Below, piece by piece: positions 32,511 to 41,565 of a DNA stretch of 64,000 nt. This DNA is from Lentibacillus kapialis. GTDB taxonomy: Bacteria > Bacillota > Bacilli > Bacillales > Amphibacillaceae. Each line of letters begins with the position of its first letter. Position 1 is the stretch's first letter. The stretch is from contig NZ_BMNQ01000004.1 of the NCBI RefSeq assembly GCF_014646635.1, positions 62,001-126,000 on the forward strand, given 5' to 3'. The notes below the pieces were generated by a model. The model ran no database searches and was not told the origin of the DNA. It saw only the letters and a list, made by a program, of their open reading frames with translations. A program made the position numbers and the translations under genes.

Positions 32511-33791
32511 TTAATCAAAGAAATACTTGAATAAATTCGCAATCCCTGATTCTTTTTTCTTGGTTTTAACCGCTTCATTGGAATTGCCCGATTTTTTTGT
32601 TCGTTTTGGTTTCGCTTCACCTTCATAGTCTCCTACAGAAGTTAAAAGCTCTTTCCCCTGTATTTTCGCATTACGATAGGCGAATTGCAAGATACCTACA
32701 CCTGCAGTAAACTGAGGTTCTCTTACACCTATGTAGTCAGGAATTGCAACCCGTACATTTGACTGAAATAAATCCTGTGCAAGTTCCATAACGCCCGGCA
32801 TTTTCATTGTACCACCTGTCAGAACATACCCACCAGGTAATTGCTGGTAACCCATACGACGTATTTCCCGTTCTGCATAAGCATAGATTTCTTCCAGTCT
32901 TGCTTCAATCATGTCGGAGATTTGCAGTTGATTATACGTTTCACGATGATTGCTGCCAATAATTGACGCCTCAAATGTTTCATCTTCCCGAGCATCATTA
33001 TAGAAAGCATGACCATAGTTCTGCTTAATATTCTCTGCTTCTTCAGTTGATGTCTTTAACCCAATGGAGAGGTCTTTTGTGATATTATCGCCACCCAATG
33101 GTATAGAACTCGTTCCGGCCAAATGGTCGTTTTCGAAAACCGAAACGGTTGTGGACCCACCGCCAATATCTATTAAAGTAACGCCCAGATTTTTCTCATC
33201 GCCGGATAACGCCACTGTTCCGCCAGCAAGAGGCTGCAGGCAAATATCAGAAACTTGCAGATTGGCACGCTCCACACACTTCAGCAAGTTATGTAAAACG
33301 GTTTTGGAGCATGTGATGATGGTTCCTTCCATTTCAAGTCTCACACCAATCATGCCACGCGGATCGGTTATTTCATCAAGCCCATCAACAATAAATTGCT
33401 TCGGTATGACATCAACGATTTCCCGCTCTGGTGGAATGGAAACAACTTGTGCACCATCAATCACCCGAGTAATATCTTCGTCACCAATTTCCCTATTTTC
33501 ACTCTGAACAGCTACAACACCGTGACAGGGCTGCAATTGTATTTGATTTCCGTTAACGCCGACGACAACACTGTCAATTTGCATACCGACCATTCGTTCT
33601 GCCTGTTCCACCGCATTTCGGATTGAGTGAACAGTTTGATCAATATCAACAACTGCACCTTTTTTCATGCCATTTGAATGTGCAGTACCGACTCCGATAA
33701 TATTCAAAGAGTCATTTAACACTTCGCCAATAATTACTTTGATTTTTGATGTACCTATATCAAGACTCACTAGTATTTCGCTGTTGTTCAA
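32511..33791 (-). CDS. ftsA: Cell division protein FtsA
   Basis: 426 residues. Actin-fold ATPase that anchors FtsZ to the membrane. It starts SLDIGTSKIKVIIGE (phosphate 1), with phosphate 2 in VTLIDIGGGSTTVSVFE and the adenosine motif VLTGGTMKMPGV. A basic linker (about 395-412) precedes the C-terminal amphipathic targeting helix GIANLFKYFFD. The start is ATG 33791 with AGGAGGT upstream. It is preceded by a consensus sigma-H promoter at 33931-33960. Confidence 0.97.
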   Translation of the reverse strand: MNNSEILVSLDIGTSKIKVIIGEVLNDSLNIIGVGTAHSNGMKKGAVVDIDQTVHSIRNAVEQAERMVGMQIDSVVVGVNGNQIQLQPCHGVVAVQSENREIGDEDITRVIDGAQVVSIPPEREIVDVIPKQFIVDGLDEITDPRGMIGVRLEMEGTIITCSKTVLHNLLKCVERANLQVSDICLQPLAGGTVALSGDEKNLGVTLIDIGGGSTTVSVFENDHLAGTSSIPLGGDNITKDLSIGLKTSTEEAENIKQNYGHAFYNDAREDETFEASIIGSNHRETYNQLQISDMIEARLEEIYAYAEREIRRMGYQQLPGGYVLTGGTMKMPGVMELAQDLFQSNVRVAIPDYIGVREPQFTAGVGILQFAYRNAKIQGKELLTSVGDYEGEAKPKRTKKSGNSNEAVKTKKKESGIANLFKYFFD

Positions 33792-33930
33792 GGAAAGGCA
33801 CCTCCTGATTCAGAAGCATCTGATATATTGCCTTTTTATTTAATCAGATGATTTATTCTCTTCCATTCTATTAAAAGCCTATAATCTCTTATTTTAAAGG
33901 AATAAGTAAAAAAAGAAAATATATATTAAG

Positions 33931-33960
33931 TAATTCGCTAAAAAAATCGTGAAATCCTTT
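33931..33960 (-). promoter_or_regulatory. Sigma-H promoter of ftsAZ
   Basis: -35 AAAGGATTT (33952-33960), 12-bp spacer, -10 AGCGAATTA (33931-33939), matching RNAGGAWWW-N11/12-RNNGAATWW throughout. B. subtilis ftsAZ has a sigma-H promoter used for asymmetric division at the onset of sporulation. Confidence 0.85.
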
Positions 33961-33979
33961 TATTTTCGTGATTTTTTTC
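33940..33979 (-). terminator. Weak terminator-like hairpin after divIB
   Basis: The minus strand reads AATCACGAAA..TTTCACGATTTTTTT: the arms ATC/GAT and GAAA/TTTC are separated by a 2x2 internal loop and followed by seven T. It overlaps the sigma-H promoter. It is weak as a hairpin. Confidence 0.45.
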
Positions 33980-33990
33980 AAGGAATATTT

Positions 33991-34791
33991 CTATTCTTCA
34001 TTTTCGTTACCGGATTCTTCCTCCTCAGAATTTTCTTCTTCCGACGTGGTGAATTTCTCAAAATAGGTTCCGGCACCAATATGTATAATCCCTTTACTTT
34101 CCGTATCCAGCTGTGAAACGATTGATGGATACACACTCATATTATCGGCAAAATTCCTGATGGTTCCATCAACTATATAGCCGTCATTCATATACAGCTT
34201 AATTTTACGTTCATTGTCATCAGTCGGCTGCCAATGAATTTCCGATATCAGTTTTAAAATACTTTCCGGCAGACGCTTCAGTTCATGCGTCATTTCCGTT
34301 AAATAATCTTCATCCGAAAAATCGATCAACAATGGTGCATCACCACTTGCTGTCTGCTGTTCTTTGTCTTTAAGAATTTGACCCGTTCCCAATATGGGAT
34401 AATAACTCTCATTTTGTACGGCATAGCCAACGTGATTGAATTCGGTAACTGTGATATCAACCTTCCAGGGAAGCCTTGCGTTAACATCAGCTTTATGAAT
34501 AACCGGGTTTCCTTTGATTGCCCGGCTTGCTTCAGCTTCATTAATAGTCCATATATTCTTACCTTTGGCAATTCCGCTTTGCTCAATAACCTTTTCATCC
34601 GATACAAATGAATTTCCGGAAACTGCAATTGTTCTCACATCACTCAGCGGAGACTGCAGATAAACAATGATGGAAATTAATAAGAAAAAAATAGACAAGT
34701 AAAATATGAGACGGCGGTTTGCCTTTTTTTTACGTTCCTGTTTCAACGTTGGTATACGATCTTCAATTGAAACTACATTTTTTTTTCCCAT
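33991..34791 (-). CDS. divIB: Cell division protein DivIB (FtsQ)
   Basis: 266 residues. A bitopic divisome protein that complexes with FtsL and DivIC. A basic cytoplasmic tail (1-26), one membrane helix (about 27-46), a POTRA domain (about 50-118, VRTIAVSGNSFVSDEKVIEQSG), the beta domain, and an acidic disordered C-terminal tail (EENSEEEESGNENEE). The start is ATG 34791. In B. subtilis murG and murB lie between spoVE and divIB; both are absent here, with only a 154-base gap containing a hairpin and a promoter-like site. Confidence 0.93.
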   Translation of the reverse strand: MGKKNVVSIEDRIPTLKQERKKKANRRLIFYLSIFFLLISIIVYLQSPLSDVRTIAVSGNSFVSDEKVIEQSGIAKGKNIWTINEAEASRAIKGNPVIHKADVNARLPWKVDITVTEFNHVGYAVQNESYYPILGTGQILKDKEQQTASGDAPLLIDFSDEDYLTEMTHELKRLPESILKLISEIHWQPTDDNERKIKLYMNDGYIVDGTIRNFADNMSVYPSIVSQLDTESKGIIHIGAGTYFEKFTTSEEENSEEEESGNENEE

Positions 34792-34828
34792 CCCTACTTC
34801 TTCCCTTATCTTATCGTTATGGTTGTCA

Positions 34829-34858
34829 AGAAGAAAACGGCACCTTCCAATGCCGCTT
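34829..34858 (-). terminator. Hairpin with T-tract between spoVE and divIB
   Basis: The minus strand has CGGCA, an 8-base loop, TGCCG and then TTTTCTTCTT. It could end spoVE transcription or act as an attenuator, since an extended -10 (TGATATAAT, 34875-34883) lies immediately upstream. Confidence 0.6.
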
Positions 34859-34874
34859 CCTAACTGTTATTTGG

Positions 34875-34883
34875 ATTATATCA
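34875..34883 (-). promoter_or_regulatory. Possible extended -10 promoter for divIB
   Basis: TGATATAAT on the minus strand; no good -35 box is visible. It is listed because the gap between spoVE and divIB needs a promoter if the hairpin at 34829-34858 terminates. Confidence 0.4.
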
Positions 34884-34945
34884 CACAATTCGTATAAACA
34901 CGTAGTAAACTTGTCCCATATTCGAAAATCTTTGCCCATAGCGAG

Positions 34946-36058
34946 CTAAATTTTTGAATATCTGCTGATATTCAATAAAATCCCCGCCGAACAAAGCGTT
35001 AATGTTAAGGACGAACCACCATAGCTTAAAAATGGCAGTGTTATACCAGTGACCGGGATTAGACCAATTACAACACTGATATTAATCATGACCTGAATGG
35101 TCAACATTGATACGATGCCGAGCGCCAAAAAACGTCCATAAGCATCAGGTGCTTCGAGGGCCGTTTTCATTCCACGCCAGAACAGCAGGGCAAACAACCC
35201 CATCACAAAAGTGCCACCCAGAAATCCAAGTTCCTCACCTATAATAGCGAAAATAAAATCATTTTGCGGTTCAGGCAAATAAAAATATTTTTGAATGCTT
35301 TCTCCTAGTCCAAGCCCCATCAACCCCCCCGGTCCAATAGCATACAATGACTGGATAATCTGGAAGCCATCTCCTAATGGATCCTCCCATGGATTAATAA
35401 ATGCTGTTATCCGGCTGATTCGATACGGTGCCGACAATATCAGCAGCAGAAGCGCAACAATACCTGCACCCGCCAGCCCAAAAAAATGTAACAGTCTGGC
35501 ACCGGCAGTATAAACCATGACCATACATGTACCTACCAGCACAATTCCAGTGCCAAGATCAGGCTGCAGCATGATAAGTCCAAATGCCGTAAATACCAAA
35601 ACAAGAGATGGAAAAAACCCTTTTTTGAAAGACGTGATATTTTTTTGCTGGACAGACAAGTACCCTGCCAGAAAAATGATTAGCCCAAGCTTCATAAACT
35701 CGGATGGCTGTACACTGAATGCACCTACGCCAATCCAGCTTTGCGCCCCGCCCCGTACCATACCGACTCCAGGGATGAGCACTGCGAGCAATAACAGAAA
35801 ACAGACGAGTAAAATGACTTTGCTGTATTGTTTCCACGTGCTGTAGGGGATTGCCATAAAAAATAACATTCCAACTATCCCAATACCACAAAATAAAAGT
35901 TGACGCTTGAGATAAAAGAACTGGTCCGCATACTTATAGTCGGCCCAAACATATGACGAACTGTAAACCATAACAGCTCCGATAAGCAGCAGAAACACTA
36001 TAACGGCCAATAAGGTGTAGTCCGGTGCATAGCGGGTTTTAAACAACTTTCGAAACAA
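34946..36058 (-). CDS. spoVE: SEDS-family glycosyltransferase SpoVE (FtsW/RodA/SpoVE)
   Basis: 370 residues with about ten membrane segments. SEDS proteins polymerise lipid II together with a class B PBP; SpoVE pairs with SpoVD for spore cortex synthesis. Motifs: QPDLGTGIVLVGTC, the extracellular loop region PLGDGFQIIQSLYAIGPGG and C-terminal PVTGITLPFLSYGGSSL. The start is TTG 36058 (LFRKLFKTRY) preceded by GGGGTG. By position behind murD it is spoVE, but a general FtsW role cannot be excluded by sequence alone. A 9-bp inverted repeat TAGGGGCTA (36089-36097, 36153-36161) brackets the leader and overlaps the murD stop. Confidence 0.9.
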   Translation of the reverse strand: MFRKLFKTRYAPDYTLLAVIVFLLLIGAVMVYSSSYVWADYKYADQFFYLKRQLLFCGIGIVGMLFFMAIPYSTWKQYSKVILLVCFLLLLAVLIPGVGMVRGGAQSWIGVGAFSVQPSEFMKLGLIIFLAGYLSVQQKNITSFKKGFFPSLVLVFTAFGLIMLQPDLGTGIVLVGTCMVMVYTAGARLLHFFGLAGAGIVALLLLILSAPYRISRITAFINPWEDPLGDGFQIIQSLYAIGPGGLMGLGLGESIQKYFYLPEPQNDFIFAIIGEELGFLGGTFVMGLFALLFWRGMKTALEAPDAYGRFLALGIVSMLTIQVMINISVVIGLIPVTGITLPFLSYGGSSLTLTLCSAGILLNISRYSKI

Positions 36059-36158
36059 AAAAACACCCCGTTTCCAGATTGGATGGAATAGGGGCTAAAT
36101 CGTAAATTAATGGTTAGACGACTTCAGCATGGCATACATGATTGCAGTAGACTAGCCC

Positions 36159-37508
36159 CTACAATAGTGTATGCACAGCTTGTATAAACATGTCACCGCG
36201 TTCTTCAAACGTCCGGTATTGGTCCCAGCTAGCACAGGCCGGGGACAAAAGTATAACATCCTTGTGGCCGGACAGTTGAAATGCCTGATTCACAGCATCA
36301 TCCATATTACCGGCCATTTTTATAGCAGGAACGCCTGCTTCCAGTGCCGTCCGTTTCAGTTTATCCTGTGTTTCACCGATCAGAACAAGGCCTTTCACAT
36401 TCCTTAAATAAGGTTTCAAATCATCAAACTCATTGCCGCGGTCAAGCCCTCCTGCAATTAGAACGACAGGCTGTTTAAATGAAGAAAGTGCTTTTTGCGC
36501 CGCAAGCATGTTAGTTGCTTTGGAGTCGTTATAAACCAATCGATCACGAACGTTGCCAACGAATTGGAGGCGGTGTCTGACACCTGAAAATGTTGTCAGC
36601 ACGCTATGTATACCTTCATTCGTAGCTCCACTCAATTTTGCAGCGCAAATGGCAGCTAGAATATTTTCCAGATTATGATCGCCTGCCAGTACAATATCCC
36701 GTTTTTCAATCACTTTTTCATTCATAAAATAGAGCGCTCTCTCATCCGCCCATGCACCGATTTCCGGCTGCTTCTTCAATGAAAATGGAATTTTAACCGA
36801 TTTAGCTGGTGTGACAGCTTCTGCAATAATCGGATCATCAGCATTATAAATAAGATAATCATCTTCTGTCTGATTGGCAAATATATGGCATTTAGCATTT
36901 TTATAATTTTCAAATGTCTTATGATAATCAAGATGTGCTTCGAAAATATTCAGCAGAACAGCTATTTTCGGCTTAAATGTCTTAACGCCCAGCAATTGAA
37001 ACGATGATAGCTCCAGAACCATTTTTTCATCTTTATTCAACGATTGAGCAACCTCTGTAGCCACATGCCCAATATTCCCGGCAATACGCGCCTCCTGATC
37101 ACTCGCCTTAAGTATTTCGGCTGTAAGCATTGTTGTCGTTGTTTTCCCATTTGATCCGGTTATACCTATCATGGCTGTCTCAGAGAGATTTCCGGCTAGT
37201 TCTATTTCGGTGATAATGGGAATATTTCGCCGGTTTGCTTCGTGCAGGAGAGGTGTATCATACGGTATCCCCGGATTTTTAACGATGATTTCCATCCCAT
37301 CCAATACAGATAACGGATGAGAACCAGTGATCACTTCGGCGCCCATTGATTTTAATTTATCCACATCCGCATCATCACTATTGGCATTTTTATCATTCAC
37401 GCGAACCTGTTTCCCGTTTTGCAGTAACAGCACAGCTGCAGCCGTACCACTTTTTGCCAGACCTAATACGAGTACCTGATCATAAGGAAAATTCGTTAAT
37501 TCTTTCAA
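36159..37508 (-). CDS. murD: UDP-N-acetylmuramoyl-L-alanine:D-glutamate ligase
   Basis: 449 residues. Cytosolic Mur ligase adding D-Glu. The ATP-binding motif is [17 protein letters not shown], with the Mur-family [11 protein letters not shown] and YNDSKATN signatures. The start is TTG 37508 ([16 protein letters not shown]) 8 bases after GAGGTG; its TTGA overlaps the mraY stop by 4 bases. Longer in-frame extensions lie inside mraY and are not supported. Confidence 0.95.
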   Translation of the reverse strand: MKELTNFPYDQVLVLGLAKSGTAAAVLLLQNGKQVRVNDKNANSDDADVDKLKSMGAEVITGSHPLSVLDGMEIIVKNPGIPYDTPLLHEANRRNIPIITEIELAGNLSETAMIGITGSNGKTTTTMLTAEILKASDQEARIAGNIGHVATEVAQSLNKDEKMVLELSSFQLLGVKTFKPKIAVLLNIFEAHLDYHKTFENYKNAKCHIFANQTEDDYLIYNADDPIIAEAVTPAKSVKIPFSLKKQPEIGAWADERALYFMNEKVIEKRDIVLAGDHNLENILAAICAAKLSGATNEGIHSVLTTFSGVRHRLQFVGNVRDRLVYNDSKATNMLAAQKALSSFKQPVVLIAGGLDRGNEFDDLKPYLRNVKGLVLIGETQDKLKRTALEAGVPAIKMAGNMDDAVNQAFQLSGHKDVILLSPACASWDQYRTFEERGDMFIQAVHTLL

Positions 37509-38491
37509 GCTATCCACACCTCGATATACACACCAAGCACCGCACATATCAGTCCTACAAGCCAGAACGTGGTCACAACACGCCACTCAGACCATCCGTG
37601 CAGCTCATAATGATGGTGAAGCGGGCTCATTTTAAATATTCTCTTGCCGGTTGTTTTATACGATATAACCTGAATAATAACCGAAAACGTTTCAATGACA
37701 AACACACCGCCGATGATAACCAAAATAATCTCCAACTTTGTCAGGATAGCTATAGCGGCAAGACCACCGCCTAAAGCCAATGAACCTGTATCACCCATAA
37801 ACACCTTAGCCGGGTGGGCATTGAAAACAAGAAATCCCAGCAGTGCACCGACTGTTGCTAATGAAAAGATGGCAATCTCATTCTGCGGAAGCCCATACCA
37901 AGCCAGGACCCCAAAAGCACCGAACGCAATGGCAGCAGTACCAGCGAGCAAACCATCCAACCCGTCGGTTAAATTCACAGCATTGGATGCGCCTACCAGC
38001 ATAAATACAGTCAGTAAAGCATAGCCCCATCCAATTTCCCACTGAATGGATGTACCCGGAATTTGAATATAGGTTGCATAATCGTTATAGTGCAAAATGA
38101 AATAAAAAATAAACGCAATGATCAATTGACCTGCCATCTTCTGTTTTGATGTCAGCCCAAGATTCCGCTTCATGGCTACCTTAATAAAGTCATCCATAAA
38201 ACCCAGCAGTCCGTATCCGGCCATCACAAAAATAAGTAGCCACAACTCATAGCCGAACGAGCCGGCGCTGTATTTGCTGACCATGATCATTGCCGTTGCA
38301 ACAACGCTGATAACGATCATAATTCCGCCCATCGTTGGTGTTCCCGTCTTTTTAACGTGTGATTTCGGACCTTCCTCCCGGATGCTTTGCCCGAACTTCA
38401 GGCGACGTAAAAATGGGATGAATATCGGTGATGAAAGGACGGTAATCAGAAATGCTATTGCGATTGTCATAATTAATACGTACATATTCAC
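37505..38491 (-). CDS. mraY: Phospho-N-acetylmuramoyl-pentapeptide transferase
   Basis: 328 residues with ten membrane segments. Transfers phospho-MurNAc-pentapeptide to undecaprenyl phosphate to make lipid I. Motifs: [18 protein letters not shown], the catalytic [25 protein letters not shown] and the MSPLHHHYE motif. The start is GTG 38491 with AGGAGG 7 bases upstream. It is coupled to murD. Confidence 0.97.
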   Translation of the reverse strand: MNMYVLIMTIAIAFLITVLSSPIFIPFLRRLKFGQSIREEGPKSHVKKTGTPTMGGIMIVISVVATAMIMVSKYSAGSFGYELWLLIFVMAGYGLLGFMDDFIKVAMKRNLGLTSKQKMAGQLIIAFIFYFILHYNDYATYIQIPGTSIQWEIGWGYALLTVFMLVGASNAVNLTDGLDGLLAGTAAIAFGAFGVLAWYGLPQNEIAIFSLATVGALLGFLVFNAHPAKVFMGDTGSLALGGGLAAIAILTKLEIILVIIGGVFVIETFSVIIQVISYKTTGKRIFKMSPLHHHYELHGWSEWRVVTTFWLVGLICAVLGVYIEVWIA

Positions 38492-38524
38492 TGTTTCTCC
38501 TCCTCTTGCAGCAACCGTCCATGT

Positions 38525-39895
38525 TTATTGCGATGGATCAATAACTTGCTTAACAAATGATTCAAATTGCATGCCTCGCGATGCTTTAAATAAAACCAAT
38601 GTGTCTTTGGTTATATATGCATTCAGTGCGTCCAAGAGTGTTTCCTTTGATGTAAAATGCCGGCAATCAATTGCAGGAGTCTGTTTAAAAACTGCCGACG
38701 ATATCTCATCTGCGTCTTTTCCAAAAGTTAATACAGCTGTCATCGATTCATCAATACTGTCCGCAACTGTGCGGTGAAGTTGTTTAGAGTTTTTTCCCAG
38801 TTCAAACACATCACCTAAAACAAGAACCTTTTGCCGGAAGCCTTCCAAATGTTTCACAGCATTTATACTTGCCTTCATAGACGTTGGCGAAGCATTATAT
38901 GCATCATTGATGATAAATGAACCATTTTTGCCATTCATCAGTTCAAACCGCATCGATGTCAATTCCAATTCTGTCAATGCCTGCTTCACAGTCTTTGTTG
39001 CTATATTAAGCAGTCCCCCGATTGTGACAGCAAACGATGCATTAAGTGCATGGTGACTTCCAAGCAACGGAATTGTGTAGCTATCGTCATCTGATAATTC
39101 AAACTGTGTCGACTGCTGTGAAATAGTTATGTTTGTGATAGCGACGTCATTATGATCTTCAAATCCGCATGTGATAACACCGTCACGTAGATGGATGTGT
39201 CTTAATAATGGTTCGTCACCATCAATCAATAAATAACCGTTTTTTGTTATCCCTTCAATAATTTCCAGTTTCGCCTCGGCAATTCCTTCCCTTGATCCCA
39301 AATATTCAATGTGAGATTCCCCGATATTTGTAATAACGGCATAATCAGGCCTTGCTATCTTTGTCAATGTTTCAATTTCACCAAAATGATTCATGCCCAT
39401 TTCTGCGACTAATACTTCTGTATCCGGCGGCATGGATAAAATTGTAAGTGGAACCCCGATTTGATTGTTTAAATTGCCTTGTGTATAGTGTGTTTTAAAC
39501 GAGGCTCCAACGACTGAAGCCGTGATATCCTTAGTCGTTGTCTTGCCGTTCGAACCTGTTATAGCAATAACAACAGGGTTGACTTTTTCACGGTAAGCCT
39601 TTGCTAATTCCTGCATTGCAGCTAACGTATCTTCAACAAAAAACACCGGAAAATCAGCCGGCAAAAAATCCGGCAGCCCCTTCTTTTTATCCCATAGTGC
39701 AGCTGAAGCCCCCCGATCAAAGGCATCTTTCATATAATCATGGCCATCAAAGTTCTCACCTTCCAAAGGCACAAACAATGATTCATCCAGTTTTTTGCGG
39801 CTATCTGTTGCAACCTCAGCCACCTCAATATTATCCATTGCTTGCCCCCTATAATTTGGAAATAAGGTTGCAAGCCATTTCGTTGTAAACAACAT
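38525..39895 (-). CDS. murF: UDP-N-acetylmuramoyl-tripeptide:D-alanyl-D-alanine ligase
   Basis: 456 residues. Adds D-Ala-D-Ala to the muramyl tripeptide. The N-terminal domain carries VATDSRKKLDESLFVPLEGENFDGHDY. The ATP site is [15 protein letters not shown], followed by YTQGNLNNQIGVPLTIL, which is MurF-specific. It follows murE by 2 bases. In B. subtilis murF lies elsewhere beside ddl; here it is inserted between murE and mraY, the arrangement common in many other bacteria. Confidence 0.96.
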   Translation of the reverse strand: MLFTTKWLATLFPNYRGQAMDNIEVAEVATDSRKKLDESLFVPLEGENFDGHDYMKDAFDRGASAALWDKKKGLPDFLPADFPVFFVEDTLAAMQELAKAYREKVNPVVIAITGSNGKTTTKDITASVVGASFKTHYTQGNLNNQIGVPLTILSMPPDTEVLVAEMGMNHFGEIETLTKIARPDYAVITNIGESHIEYLGSREGIAEAKLEIIEGITKNGYLLIDGDEPLLRHIHLRDGVITCGFEDHNDVAITNITISQQSTQFELSDDDSYTIPLLGSHHALNASFAVTIGGLLNIATKTVKQALTELELTSMRFELMNGKNGSFIINDAYNASPTSMKASINAVKHLEGFRQKVLVLGDVFELGKNSKQLHRTVADSIDESMTAVLTFGKDADEISSAVFKQTPAIDCRHFTSKETLLDALNAYITKDTLVLFKASRGMQFESFVKQVIDPSQ

Positions 39896-39897
39896 CG

Positions 39898-41367
39898 TTA
39901 ATTCTCCTTAGCCTGGATTGCTTGTTTGGCAACTTCCCGGTCGTCAAAATCGTATCTGGTCCGGCCAATATCCTGATATGTCTCATGACCCTTCCCGGCA
40001 ATCAGCACAATATCACCTTTTTTAGCGAGATTAATGGCATGAAAAATCGCGTCTTTACGGTTTTCAATCACCGTGTAATGTGCTCCGCTCAAGCCATCTG
40101 TCATATCATCCAAGATTGCCTGCGGATCCTCTGTCCGGGGATTATCAGAAGTGAAAATGGCTCTATCGGCATATTTGAGTGCGATTGAAGCCATTAGCGG
40201 ACGTTTTGTCTTGTCACGATCACCGCCGCAGCCAACCACAACATAAACATTGTTCTCAGCGAATCCTTTAATCGTTTGCAGCACGTTTTCCAGAGAATCC
40301 GGCGTATGTGCATAGTCAACAACAGCAGCATATTCATGGTTCCCTTCCACTGGCTGAAATCTTCCGCTCACACCGCGCATATTTTCAAGTGCTTCCTTAA
40401 TGATCTTAAGCGGTATACCAGCACTTATAGCAGCAGCGCTTGCCGCTAGCATATTATAAACGTTGAATTTACCGATAAGGCTGCTGTTTATTTTGACAGA
40501 TCCCATTGGCGTATGCATCGTAAATGATGTTTTCGTAACGTCGAGATCGATGTCTTCTGCCCTTACCTGTGCACCTTTTTGACATCCGTATGTGACAACA
40601 TGCTGTGCGGTGCTCTTTTGCAGAAAAGCGCTATTCGGATCATCGTCGTTTATAATCGCAAACTTACTTTGCTCATCGTTATAAGTATTCCCCAACTGTG
40701 CAAACAAAAGACTTTTTGCGTGTAGATAATCATTCATATCCGGATGATAGTCTAGATGATCTTGTGATAGATTCGTGAATATCGCAATATCAAAATCACA
40801 GCCATGAACACGCCCCATATCCAACGCATGGGAGGATACTTCCATAATAGCTGTATCGACATCTTCTTTCTCCATTTGGTGAAACGTTTTTTGTAAAAAA
40901 AGAGCATCGGGTGTTGTGTTATGTACAGAATAAGCGTCCTGCCCTATCTTCATTTGGATTGTACCAATAAGGCCAGTCTTTCGCTTGTATTGCTGGAAAA
41001 TTGACTCCAGCAGATAAGACACCGTTGTCTTGCCATTTGTTCCGGTGATGCCGATTAACGGAAATCGGCGTGTTGGGTAACCATAATACTTTGACGCAAG
41101 CATTGCCATTACTTTTTCTGTATCGTCAACCCGGATGACCGGAATGGACGTGTTCACTTCTTTCTCTGTCAGTACAGCAGATGCCCCGTTGGCTGCAGCC
41201 TGTTCGACGAAGTCATGACCATCGACTGTAAAACCGTTGATACAGATAAACAAATTGCCTCTGTCAACGTTTCTGGAATCAGTCTCAATACCGCTCACTT
41301 CCATATCGTCCAGTGAAGTTGATGTATTGTAAAATGGTAAAACGGATAATAACTCTGATAATTTCAT
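39898..41367 (-). CDS. murE: UDP-MurNAc-tripeptide synthetase (meso-DAP adding)
   Basis: 489 residues. Adds the third stem-peptide residue. The ATP motif is GITGTNGKTTVSYLL, and the specificity motif is DNPR (FTSDNPRTEDP), which in this family selects meso-diaminopimelate. The start is ATG 41367 with a weak AGGA site; an in-frame TTG two codons upstream is poorer. A promoter lies at 41537-41565 and a dyad at 41464-41492 in its 192-base leader. Confidence 0.96.
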   Translation of the reverse strand: MKLSELLSVLPFYNTSTSLDDMEVSGIETDSRNVDRGNLFICINGFTVDGHDFVEQAAANGASAVLTEKEVNTSIPVIRVDDTEKVMAMLASKYYGYPTRRFPLIGITGTNGKTTVSYLLESIFQQYKRKTGLIGTIQMKIGQDAYSVHNTTPDALFLQKTFHQMEKEDVDTAIMEVSSHALDMGRVHGCDFDIAIFTNLSQDHLDYHPDMNDYLHAKSLLFAQLGNTYNDEQSKFAIINDDDPNSAFLQKSTAQHVVTYGCQKGAQVRAEDIDLDVTKTSFTMHTPMGSVKINSSLIGKFNVYNMLAASAAAISAGIPLKIIKEALENMRGVSGRFQPVEGNHEYAAVVDYAHTPDSLENVLQTIKGFAENNVYVVVGCGGDRDKTKRPLMASIALKYADRAIFTSDNPRTEDPQAILDDMTDGLSGAHYTVIENRKDAIFHAINLAKKGDIVLIAGKGHETYQDIGRTRYDFDDREVAKQAIQAKEN

Positions 41368-41463
41368 TTCCAAACATCCTGTTCTGCAATGTAATATTCC
41401 TGGCTACGGCTTAGGATCGGTTTCTCTCAGTTTTTTTCCATCTCAAAGACCGGAAATCCGACA

Positions 41464-41492
41464 GCATATGCCAGTTTACTGGTTTTATATGC
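41464..41492 (-). promoter_or_regulatory. Dyad symmetry in the murE leader
   Basis: Arms GCATAT/ATATGC enclosing CCAGT/ACTGG (29 bases). It could be an operator or an RNA stem-loop; nothing further identifies it. Confidence 0.4.
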
Positions 41493-41536
41493 ACAAAAAT
41501 GTTTAACTATCAACATTTCAGCAGTTAGCCTTTTAT

Positions 41537-41565
41537 ATTATAGCAAAAATCCAGCCTGTTCACGA
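41537..41565 (-). promoter_or_regulatory. Extended -10 promoter upstream of murE
   Basis: TGCTATAAT on the minus strand (41537-41545) with a poor -35. It lies at the very end of spoVD, giving murE-murF-mraY-murD their own start independent of sporulation transcription. Confidence 0.55.

Noticed and set aside
34946-36058. Annotating the SEDS gene as ftsW
   Set aside because: Position between murD and divIB behind spoVD is the spoVE position; FtsW is normally encoded elsewhere in Bacillus. The sequence alone does not settle it.
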